Shown: piece by piece, positions 1 through 6,446 of the stretch
Numbering within the stretch: position 1 is the stretch's first letter
Layout of the letters: each line of letters starts with the position of its first letter
From: an uncultured Oscillospiraceae bacterium
GTDB lineage: Bacteria; Bacillota; Clostridia; Oscillospirales; Oscillospiraceae
Length of the DNA: 9,340 nucleotides
Direction: 5' to 3'
NCBI GenBank assembly: GCA_947631805.1
Contig: CANRNA010000053.1
Coordinates: 1-9,340 of the forward strand
The notes under the pieces: generated by a model
What the model was told of the DNA's origin: nothing
Seen by the model: only the letters and a program-made list of their open reading frames with translations
Database searches by the model: none
Program-made: the position numbers and the translations under genes

Positions 1-200
1 TCCCGGTCCAGGCGGCATATCAGCGCCCGGGCGTTGTTGTAGTTGGTGATATAGGTGGGGTCTTCCGACAGGATGTATCCCACGATCTGGTTGATGGGGT
101 TATAGCCCTTCACCAACAGGGAACTGTACACGCTCGACATAATCTCCCGTATCTCCTCGCTGTGGTCCAGGACCTTGAACTTGCGGGTGTTCTCTTCCAT
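1..200 (-). CDS. IreB/UPF0297-family regulatory phosphoprotein, 3' end outside window
   Basis: The first 66 codons are present and the rest lies beyond the left edge; the family is normally about 85-90 residues. The translation contains the family signature VKGYNPINQIVGYILSEDP followed by a YNNAR motif, so the family call is firm. IreB is a small cytosolic protein known in Enterococcus as a substrate of the PASTA Ser/Thr kinase IreK, affecting cephalosporin resistance. The kinase targets there are N-terminal threonines, and this copy keeps one Thr (residue 5) just before the conserved FK. Two in-frame ATGs occur, at 206 and 200. The AAAGGAGGG upstream lies about 9 nt from the ATG at 200 but only about 3 nt from the one at 206, so 200 is preferred. 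In Bacillota the gene usually sits between alaS and a ruvX-like resolvase gene. Here the upstream neighbour is an aminotransferase, so it probably starts its own transcript. Confidence 0.93.
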   Translation of the reverse strand, partial: MEENTRKFKVLDHSEEIREIMSSVYSSLLVKGYNPINQIVGYILSEDPTYITNYNNARALICRLDR

Positions 201-251
201 GCTCATATCCCTCCTTTGTACAGGTTTTTCGTCTAGTCAATCAGCAAATTC

Positions 252-260
252 ATTATAGCA
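252..260 (-). promoter_or_regulatory. Extended -10 promoter for the IreB-family gene
   Basis: Read on the minus strand, TGC precedes a perfect TATAAT (252-257), giving a TGnTATAAT extended -10. No good -35 hexamer lies 16-18 bp upstream, which is typical of extended -10 promoters. Transcription would begin near 245 and leave a leader of about 45 nt. The surrounding AT-rich stretch contrasts with the GC-rich coding DNA. Confidence 0.65.
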
Positions 261-291
261 TAGCTTTTCACAGAAAGATATTACAAAATTA

Positions 292-1434
292 TTAAATTTT
301 GCTGTCCCTGACGAAACGCTCCAGCCGGTCGAGGCCCTCCTTGAGCTCCCCGTCGGAGTAGCAATAGCTCAGGCGCACATAGCCCTCCGTGCCGAAGAAC
401 ACGCCGGGGATGAGCCCCAGGCCCGCCTCCGCCAGCAGCTTCCGGCAAAAGCTCTTGGAGTCCAGGCCGAACCGGCCAATGGGCAGGAACATGTAAAAGG
501 CTCCCTCCGGCTCCTGGACCGTAAGGCCCATATCCCGCAGACGGCCATACACATAGTCCCGCCGCTTTTTGAACAGCGCCCGCACCGGCTCCACATCGCA
601 GTCCAGGGCCGCCACGCACGCCCGCTGGACGAAGGAGGGCACGGAGGTGACGCAGTACTGGTGGAACACCTGCAGTCTCTCCCGCAAAGGGGCGTCGGCC
701 AGCAGGTATCCCAGCCGCCAGCCGGTCATGGCGTAGGGCTTGGAAAAGCTCTGGACCACGATGATGCGCTCCCGCATATCCTGGTACTCGGAAAAGCTGT
801 GGTACTCCCCGGAGTAGACCAAAGACCGGTACACGTCGTCACAGATGACGAATATGGGCTTGTCCGCCAGCACCTGATGGATGCCGTCCAATGTCTGCTT
901 TGTATAGATGCACCCGGTGGGGTTGTTGGGGGATGTCAGAATGATGGCCTTCGTCCTGGGGGTGATGGCCGCGGCCAGGGCCTCGGGCCGTATCTGGAAC
1001 CTGTCGTTTTCCGTGGGCAGGCACACAGGCACGCCCCTGCAAAGCCGCACGATGGACTCGTAAAGCCCAAAGGCGGGGGTGGGGATGATGACCTCGTCCC
1101 CAGGGTCCAGCACCGTGGCGAAGGAGACGAAAAGCGCCTCCGTAGCCCCCACGGTCAGGATGATCTCCTCCGGCCCGTAGCGGAGACCGTGCTCCCTCGC
1201 CTCAAAGGCGGATATGGCCTCCAGGGTATAGGGATAGCCGTTGCCGGGGGGATAGTGGGTGTCATTGTCGTCCAGGGCGGCCTTGGCCGCCGCCTTCACC
1301 GCCTCCGGGGTGTCCAGGTCCGGCTCCCCGATGGTGAAGCCCACGGCCCCCGGCGTGCTGCGCACCAGATAGGTGAATTCCCGGATGCCGGAGAGCTGCT
1401 CGTCCCTTGCCGCGCTGTTGATGGTCAGTTCCAT
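292..1434 (-). CDS. Class I/II PLP-dependent aminotransferase
   Basis: A complete 380-residue fold-type I aminotransferase, the usual length for the AspAT-like superfamily. Visible landmarks are an IGEPDLDTP stretch (36-43) near the substrate entrance, GATEA (96-100) for the cofactor phosphate, NNPTG (170-174), D199 and Y202 in CDDVY for the pyridine nitrogen and 3'-oxygen, K232 in SFSKPYAMTGWR as the Schiff-base lysine, and R354 in YVRLSY as the substrate carboxylate arginine. All catalytic residues are present, so it should be an active cytosolic transaminase using 2-oxoglutarate or a similar acceptor. The substrate cannot be read off: aromatic (AraT/PatA-like), aspartate or alanine are all possible. 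The ATG at 1434 has an AAAGGAG 6 nt upstream (1441-1447). The start lies 20 bp after the stop of the substrate-binding lipoprotein gene, so the two are probably co-transcribed. No convincing terminator follows the stop. Confidence 0.93.
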   Translation of the reverse strand: MELTINSAARDEQLSGIREFTYLVRSTPGAVGFTIGEPDLDTPEAVKAAAKAALDDNDTHYPPGNGYPYTLEAISAFEAREHGLRYGPEEIILTVGATEALFVSFATVLDPGDEVIIPTPAFGLYESIVRLCRGVPVCLPTENDRFQIRPEALAAAITPRTKAIILTSPNNPTGCIYTKQTLDGIHQVLADKPIFVICDDVYRSLVYSGEYHSFSEYQDMRERIIVVQSFSKPYAMTGWRLGYLLADAPLRERLQVFHQYCVTSVPSFVQRACVAALDCDVEPVRALFKKRRDYVYGRLRDMGLTVQEPEGAFYMFLPIGRFGLDSKSFCRKLLAEAGLGLIPGVFFGTEGYVRLSYCYSDGELKEGLDRLERFVRDSKI

Positions 1435-1454
1435 GTTTTGCTCCTTTGCTCCTC

Positions 1455-3098
1455 TCAGCCCGCCGCCTCGGCGGGGGCCACGTTCATATAGCCGTCCGCG
1501 CAGCCGATGCCGAACAGACCGCCCGCGGTCTCCAGGACCTGGTCATAGCCCGTCCACCTGTCGCTGCGGATGGCCTGGATATCGCTGTAATAGCCCAGGA
1601 TAAGATAGGGACACTCGTCGTACACGATCTGCTGCAGCTGTCCGGCCAGAGTGACGATGGCGTCCCTGCTGGTGGCCGTTTGCAGCTGGCCGTAGGTGTA
1701 CATATAGTTGTCGCTGGCCCAGCCCGTCAGGCTGTCCACGGACCCGTAGAAGGGCCGGGCGGCCATGATGGCGTTGGTGTCGCCACGCCAGCTCACCATG
1801 CACATGTCCCACTCGTCCTTCGGCCCGCACACCTCGGTGATGGGCCCGTCCACGTTCTTCCATCGCACGGTGACGCCCACGCTGGTGAGCCCCTCCTGGA
1901 GGATGGTGGCCGCCGTGGAGGACCACTCGTCGTCGCTGGTGGTGTACAGCCGCATCTCCAGGGGCAGCTTGTTGCCCACGTGCTCCAAGTCCCCGTCCTG
2001 GTCCACGTCCCCGTAGCCCAGGGAGAGGAATATGGCCTTCGCGGCGTCCGGGTTGAACCCCCGGGGAGACGGGACGTTATAAAAGTAATCCACGCCGGGA
2101 CTGGCCCACACGGTGCCGCTCATGCCCGCGTCCCCCGCCGACATGGTCAGCATCCTGCTTCTGTCGGCGCAGTACTCCACCGCCTGGCGCATGGCCGGTT
2201 CCGTGAACACCCCGGAGCGGGTGTTGAAGGCCACGGCCCACACCTGGGAGCTGGGCAAAAACGCCTGGATGAGCTGCACCCCCGGCACTCCCTCCAGGGT
2301 GGTCAGCTGCACGTCCGTCATGCCCAATGCCGCGTCTACCTCCCCGGTGGAGATGGCCCGGCTGGCGCCGTTGGCGGTGGCGTAATAGACAAATTGCAGC
2401 TCGTCGATGATGGAGAAGCCCCCGAAATAGTCCACCCGGCTGTCAAAGACCCAGCGCCGGTCGTTGGGGTTTTCCTCTATCATGCGCCGCACGAAGGGGC
2501 CCGAGCCGATGAGCTCCTGGCCGGGAAAGTCCTCCGGGTCGTTGGCGTAGTCCTTCCACAACACCTTGGGCAGTATGGGGATGGGGTCGTATTGCAGATC
2601 GCCCTTCACATAGGAGGTGGTGATGACGACGGTATAGTCGTCCGGGCAGTGGATGGCGGATATACCGGCCAGGCAGTCGGCGTATACCGGGGAGTTCGGC
2701 ATCACGTCCTGATAGGTGAAGCGCACGTCCTCCGCCGTCAGGGGCGTGTGGGCCTCGTCGGCAAAGGTCACGTCGTGGCGCAGGCGGATGGTCCAGGTGA
2801 GCTGGTCGCTGGAAAGGCTCCAGTCCTCCACCAGGCAGTTCACCGGCTCGCCGCTGGTGTCAAGCCGCCACAGGGGGTCGTATGTCAGCAGGAAGAACTC
2901 CTTCGCCAGCTGCCCCTGGGCCGTGGTCGGGTTCAGGCTGTCCGGCTCCTCGCACACCGCCATGCGGAACACCGCGTCCGTGTGCTCTCGCTTGGGCTCC
3001 GCGTCCTTGTCCTTCCCGCAGCCGGTCAGGACCGCCAGGGCCAGGCACAGCATGAGCGCCGCCAGCCGTTTGAAATTTCTGTATATCGCCTCTTGCAA
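1455..3098 (-). CDS. ABC transporter substrate-binding lipoprotein, family 5 (peptide/nickel type)
   Basis: A predicted 547-residue extracellular lipoprotein that captures a peptide-like or other solute for an ABC importer. From the start chosen, residues 7-27 form a lipoprotein signal: R7, K10 and R11, a hydrophobic run, then lipobox LTGC with C27 as the lipidated cysteine. The mature part shows family 5 hallmarks: EEPDSLNP near the start, WTIRLRHDVTFAD (from 102), LTAEDVRFTY, and GSGPF (198-202). An acidic DVDQDGDLE loop (364-372) resembles the calcium-loop-like insert common in this family. The start is the TTG at 3098: AAAGGCGGT, one mismatch from a full Shine-Dalgarno, sits 6 nt upstream. 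A longer reading from the TTG at 3164 would translate through the 3129-3156 hairpin and has no ribosome site. No permease or ATPase gene is in the window, so its importer is unknown. It precedes the aminotransferase gene by 20 bp. Confidence 0.9.
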   Translation of the reverse strand: MQEAIYRNFKRLAALMLCLALAVLTGCGKDKDAEPKREHTDAVFRMAVCEEPDSLNPTTAQGQLAKEFFLLTYDPLWRLDTSGEPVNCLVEDWSLSSDQLTWTIRLRHDVTFADEAHTPLTAEDVRFTYQDVMPNSPVYADCLAGISAIHCPDDYTVVITTSYVKGDLQYDPIPILPKVLWKDYANDPEDFPGQELIGSGPFVRRMIEENPNDRRWVFDSRVDYFGGFSIIDELQFVYYATANGASRAISTGEVDAALGMTDVQLTTLEGVPGVQLIQAFLPSSQVWAVAFNTRSGVFTEPAMRQAVEYCADRSRMLTMSAGDAGMSGTVWASPGVDYFYNVPSPRGFNPDAAKAIFLSLGYGDVDQDGDLEHVGNKLPLEMRLYTTSDDEWSSTAATILQEGLTSVGVTVRWKNVDGPITEVCGPKDEWDMCMVSWRGDTNAIMAARPFYGSVDSLTGWASDNYMYTYGQLQTATSRDAIVTLAGQLQQIVYDECPYLILGYYSDIQAIRSDRWTGYDQVLETAGGLFGIGCADGYMNVAPAEAAG

Positions 3099-3104
3099 GG
3101 GGCC

Positions 3105-3113
3105 ACCGCCTTT
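3105..3113 (-). promoter_or_regulatory. Ribosome binding site that fixes the TTG start of the lipoprotein
   Basis: On the minus strand AAAGGCGGT matches AAAGGAGGT at 8 of 9 bases and lies 6 nt before the TTG at 3098. This position decides between two in-frame TTG starts and gives a normal-length lipoprotein signal peptide. Confidence 0.7.
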
Positions 3114-3128
3114 CCGCCGTCTGTCCGC

Positions 3129-3156
3129 AAAAGGGCCGTGGTTGCCCACGGCCCTT
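3129..3156 (-). terminator. Hairpin terminator or attenuator after the surface-protein gene
   Basis: On the minus strand AAGGGCCGTGG and CCACGGCCCTT form a perfect 11-bp GC-rich stem around a GCAA tetraloop. The T run is short: the last two Ts of the stem plus TT, then GCGG. The hairpin begins about 24 nt after the surface-protein stop. The weak T tract suggests partial termination, letting some transcripts continue into the lipoprotein and aminotransferase genes. The plus strand has no T run after the stem, so it acts in one direction if it terminates at all. Confidence 0.75.
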
Positions 3157-3179
3157 GCTGTCAATGCGCTAGGGTGATA

Positions 3180-6100
3180 TTATCTGTGTTTCTTCTTCTG
3201 GTTCATCACCACGATGATGACCACTGCCAGCGCCACGATCAGGACCACCAGGATGATGACATACAGCATGATGGGGGTCGTATCGCCGGTCACAGGAGAG
3301 GTAGGCCCGTTGTTCTGGGGCTGATTGGTCGCCTGAGGCGTGGCCGTGGGTACCGTGGTGGGGGCGGTGGTGGGCGTAGCGCCCTCCAGCGTCACGCTCA
3401 CCTCAACGGGGTCGCCGCTGGTGAAGGTCACCCGGAAGGTGTACCCGCCGTTGCCCCACGCCTGCCAGCGGCTGCCGCCGTTGACCATAGCGGGCAGAAG
3501 GGTGATGTTGCTGCCAGCCAGACGGAAGTCGGTGTTCTCCTTGGCGGTGACCCAGTTGTCGCTGCCAAAGCGGATCTGCAGGCCGCTGGGGGTCCGGCCG
3601 TCAAAGGTCATGCTCAGCTCTCCGGCCCGGTTCCAGGTCTCCTTCCGCTTCTGGTCGTTCTGCTGGACCTTCAGGTCCATGGTGATGTTGCTGTAGGTGG
3701 AGCCGTCCGCGGCGGGCTGGAAGGTGAAGTACACGTAGTAGTTACCGGCAGCCAGGGTGTCCAGATAGGACTTCCGGAAGCTGATGGTGTTGTAGCCGGT
3801 GCTCTCGTCAGTCACGATGTCATAGTCCACACCGGCGGTGAGGGTCTGGGAAGCGGCGCCCACCACGCTCACGGAGACGGTGTTCACCACGGCCTTGGAG
3901 AAGGACACGGTCACGCTGTCGTTGGACCCGTTGGTCCAGTTGATCTCATTGCTGCCGCTGATAAGGCCGGGGTCCTTCTCGGTCCCGGGCTGAGCCGCGT
4001 TCACGTGGAGCGTCAGCATGGCGCTGCGGTAGGTGGAGCCGTCCGCGTCGGGATTGAAGGTGAACTTGATCTCATAGTCATACCCGGCCTGGAGGGCGTT
4101 CAGGTAATCCCCGTGGATGCTGACGGCGGTGCCGTTTTCATAGTTGGCGATGTCGTAATCGACGTCCTGGGTCAGGGTCTGGGGAGCGCCGCCCACGGTG
4201 TTGATGGTCACAGTGCTCACCACGGCGTTGGTGAAGTAGCCGATGAGCTCCTCGTCCTCCCCGTTGATGGTCCAAGTGACGTTGGTGCTGGCATTGTTCA
4301 TGCCCGGATCCTTCTCCGTGGCCGCGCTCACATGGAGGCTCAGGGTGTAGGGAGCGTAGGTGGTGCCGTCCGCGCCGTTATTGAAGGTGAAGTACACATA
4401 GTAGTCACCGGCGGTCAGGCTGTCCAGATAGGTCTTCCGCAGGTTGATGGTGTTGTTGCCGGTGCTCTCGTCGGTCACGATGTCATAGTCCACACCGGCG
4501 GTGAGGGTCTGGGCGGCCGCGCCCACCACGCTCACGTTCACGGAGTTCACGACGGCCTTGCTGAAGGAGACCTTCGCGCCGTCGGCTCCGCCGATGGTCC
4601 AGCTGATGGAGGAGCTGCCCACCAGTCCCGGGTCCGCGCCGGTAGCGGCGGCGGGGGCCACGTCGGTATAGGAGGCCACGGCGGTCAAGTTGCCGGTGAC
4701 CTGAATGGTGGCGTTCTCCGCGTAGGTGTTGCCGTCGATGACCCAGTTGGCGAACTGCTTGCCCTCCGGGGCCGTGAACTGGCTGCTGAAGGTGAGCAGC
4801 TGCTGCTCGGCGCCGGGCTGGATGTCCTCGATGGTGTAGGTGTACTCGTCGCCCTCGTTGGCCATGAAGACGATGTCATAGGTCTCGGGGATGATCTCGT
4901 TCCACTGGGCGTACACGGTGGTGTCGCCGCTGATATCAACGCTGTAGCCCTCGGTGAAGATGTCCTCCCCCACCTTCCAGCCCGCGAACTCATAGCCCTC
5001 GGGGGCGGTGAAGGTGCAGGTGGGAAGCGTCACAGGGCTGCCCTGGTTGATATAGACCGGGTCGATAGCGCCGGAGCCGCCGTTGGGGTCATAGGTGACG
5101 GTGTAGGTCACGGCGATGGGCTCGGCCACATCCCACTGGGCCTGGGCGACGGCATCGCCGTTAATGGCGGCCGTGGTCTCCCAGGGCTGATAGAGGGTGC
5201 CGTCCACGAGCCAACCGGCGAACACATAGCCCTCGGGCGCGGTGAAGCCGCAGTCGGGCAGCGTCAGGCCCTGACCGGCCGTCACATCGGAGGCATCAAC
5301 GGCACCGGAACCGCCGTTTGCGTCATAGGTGACGGTGTAGACGATGTCCTTCCAGATGGCGTTCACGCTCAGGCCGATATACCAGGGGCCGGTGGTCTCC
5401 CCCGCCTGGTAGAAATCGTTGCCGATCTGCCAGCAGTCGAACTGCTTGCCCTCCGGGGCGGTGAAGCCGCACTCGGGCAGGGTCAGCATGCCGTCGGAGG
5501 TGATAACGGAGTCCTCCATCTCCCCGGCGCCGCCGTTGGCAAAATAGGTGACGGTGTAGCCCACGGGCACGGAGTAGGCGGGCAGGCCGGTGTTGCTCTC
5601 CGGCTGCTGCTCAGGCTCGGGCTCCGGCTGCTGCTCGGGCTCGGACTGGTCCTCCTCGATATAGGGCTTGGAGGTGGCCACCGCCTGGAGGCTGCCGCCG
5701 TCCGCCGTGATCTTCAGCACGGGCACGTCGCTGTTGGCCCCCACCTTGACGGTCTGGTTGCTGTCAGCGGAAGCGGTCACGCCGTTCAGGGCGTCGCCGC
5801 CCTCGTCGGTGACAAGCAGCAGGTGGATGCCCGCGGCAAAGACCGTGTCAGCCACGGAGCTCTCGCCCACCGCCACCACAGGGCCCTCCACGGAGGATAT
5901 GATCCCCGCCAGGGTCCCCGCGTCCAGCTCGCCGTTCACACCCACCAGGGTGATCTTTTGGCCGTTGTACTCCTTGGTGATGGGCTCGCCCAGGTAGAGG
6001 GCCTCATAATCCCCGCCTGTGGGGCCAAGCATCATGGCGTCGGCGGCGTGGGTCCGCACGAAGGCCATGTCGAATCCGGCATGGTCCCCGTCGCTGCCGG

Positions 6101-6284
6101 ACACGTCCAGAATGATACCGTTTGGATACTCTGCTTTCAGGGCCGCCAGCTCGTCCCCGTTCAGGGCAGAGCCGTTCACGGCCAGGATGGCGAACGCGTC
6201 ATCGGCCCGGGCCGTCACACCAAGGCTCAGGCACAGGCACAGGATGATGCCGAACACCACCAGCGTGGTCAGTACTTTTTTCAT
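3180..6284 (-). CDS. Modular sortase-anchored surface protein with InlB-type and X2-like repeats
   Basis: A complete 1034-residue exported protein. Order: signal peptide 1-27 (cut after ARA); an unrecognised alpha/beta-like domain about 28-205; an acidic E/P/Q linker 209-232; four InlB-type (Listeria-Bacteroides) beta repeats at about 243-311, 316-384, 394-461 and 469-539, each with a TAPEG core and a Trp three to four residues on; three X2-like beta modules at about 551-653, 659-761 and 771-873, each opening with DPG and carrying VDYDI and YL motifs; an unrecognised domain 874-966; a T/P-rich linker 967-995; SPVTG (996-1000); a membrane span 1006-1027; and a KKKHR tail. SPVTG resembles the S/PPxTG signals used by class B sortases of Clostridioides difficile, so wall attachment is likely; no sortase gene is in the window. 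No catalytic domain is recognised, so adhesion or ligand binding is inferred. GGAGGAA (6292-6298) precedes the ATG by 7 nt. Confidence 0.9.
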   Translation of the reverse strand: MKKVLTTLVVFGIILCLCLSLGVTARADDAFAILAVNGSALNGDELAALKAEYPNGIILDVSGSDGDHAGFDMAFVRTHAADAMMLGPTGGDYEALYLGEPITKEYNGQKITLVGVNGELDAGTLAGIISSVEGPVVAVGESSVADTVFAAGIHLLLVTDEGGDALNGVTASADSNQTVKVGANSDVPVLKITADGGSLQAVATSKPYIEEDQSEPEQQPEPEPEQQPESNTGLPAYSVPVGYTVTYFANGGAGEMEDSVITSDGMLTLPECGFTAPEGKQFDCWQIGNDFYQAGETTGPWYIGLSVNAIWKDIVYTVTYDANGGSGAVDASDVTAGQGLTLPDCGFTAPEGYVFAGWLVDGTLYQPWETTAAINGDAVAQAQWDVAEPIAVTYTVTYDPNGGSGAIDPVYINQGSPVTLPTCTFTAPEGYEFAGWKVGEDIFTEGYSVDISGDTTVYAQWNEIIPETYDIVFMANEGDEYTYTIEDIQPGAEQQLLTFSSQFTAPEGKQFANWVIDGNTYAENATIQVTGNLTAVASYTDVAPAAATGADPGLVGSSSISWTIGGADGAKVSFSKAVVNSVNVSVVGAAAQTLTAGVDYDIVTDESTGNNTINLRKTYLDSLTAGDYYVYFTFNNGADGTTYAPYTLSLHVSAATEKDPGMNNASTNVTWTINGEDEELIGYFTNAVVSTVTINTVGGAPQTLTQDVDYDIANYENGTAVSIHGDYLNALQAGYDYEIKFTFNPDADGSTYRSAMLTLHVNAAQPGTEKDPGLISGSNEINWTNGSNDSVTVSFSKAVVNTVSVSVVGAASQTLTAGVDYDIVTDESTGYNTISFRKSYLDTLAAGNYYVYFTFQPAADGSTYSNITMDLKVQQNDQKRKETWNRAGELSMTFDGRTPSGLQIRFGSDNWVTAKENTDFRLAGSNITLLPAMVNGGSRWQAWGNGGYTFRVTFTSGDPVEVSVTLEGATPTTAPTTVPTATPQATNQPQNNGPTSPVTGDTTPIMLYVIILVVLIVALAVVIIVVMNQKKKHR
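3666..4634 (-). repeat. Three X2-like beta-module repeats inside the surface protein
   Basis: The copies encode residues 551-653 (4326-4634), 659-761 (4017-4310) and 771-873 (3666-3974). Each has a DPG opening, a W near the start, an AVV strand, QTL...VDYDI, a YL helix or turn and a final F-F strand pair, the pattern of the X2 family found beside carbohydrate-binding modules. The outer two copies are close, with about 14 differences in 72 aligned residues. A 40-base run is identical between 3811-3850 and 4474-4513. The middle copy is much more divergent. Confidence 0.75.
4668..5558 (-). repeat. Four InlB-type (Flg_new) beta repeats inside the surface protein
   Basis: Approximate copies are 5352-5558, 5133-5339, 4902-5105 and 4668-4880. 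The first three begin YTVTY followed by NGGxG. All four carry TAPEG followed by FxxW in the middle, and the second and third end in AQW. The fourth is degenerate: it has MANEGDE in place of the NGG turn and ends in ASYT. These are small beta-grasp-like folds common in Gram-positive surface proteins, used as stalks or adhesive units. Confidence 0.85.
5595..5642 (-). repeat. Tandem 24-nt repeat encoding the acidic EPEQQPEP linker
   Basis: Two adjacent 8-residue units, EPEQQPEP and EPEQQPES (residues 215-230), are encoded by near-identical 24-nt units with GAGCAGCAGCCGGAG cores. The region forms an extended, charged spacer between the N-terminal domain and the beta repeats. Such tracts can change copy number by slippage. 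Confidence 0.8.
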
Positions 6285-6367
6285 AAGTCAGTTCCTCCGG
6301 ATCCTCGTATTCCCGTTGATGTAATCTTTTTGTTATTTCTTGTTAACTCCAACTGGATTCGGTTACA

Positions 6368-6396
6368 ATTCTATCATCAATTCTCTGGGTTGTCAA
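6368..6396 (-). promoter_or_regulatory. Sigma-A-type promoter for the surface-protein gene
   Basis: On the minus strand TTGACA (6391-6396) and TAGAAT (6368-6373) are separated by exactly 17 bp, one mismatch from consensus overall. Transcription should start near 6361, giving a leader of about 77 nt. No strong leader structure or riboswitch is evident. I see no comparable promoter before the two downstream minus-strand genes, so this one may drive all three. Confidence 0.85.
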
Positions 6397-6446
6397 CGAG
6401 AGTTTCTTAAGATTTTATAAATTTTACGGGGAATTTTACCTTTTTG

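Noticed and set aside
284..301. Inverted repeat CAAAATT-ATTA-AATTTTG over the aminotransferase stop, considered as a terminator.
   Set aside because: The stem is almost all A-T, overlaps the stop codon and has no following T run, so it is too weak to call.
3099..3164. A longer lipoprotein start at the TTG at 3164.
   Set aside because: It would be translated through the terminator hairpin, has no ribosome site, and places 22 odd residues before the signal peptide. The TTG at 3098 has a near-perfect Shine-Dalgarno.
5669..6203. The N-terminal surface domain as a CWB2 cell-wall-binding repeat.
   Set aside because: It has a vaguely similar alternating pattern but lacks the typical RYxTA and GxxxPDAL motifs of that family.
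1446..6410. A plus-strand open frame of about 1650 codons antisense to the lipoprotein and surface-protein genes.
   Set aside because: It covers two well-supported genes in the opposite direction and has a low-complexity composition rich in Gly, His, Val and Asp. It has no recognisable domain and arises from GC-rich third positions of the real genes.
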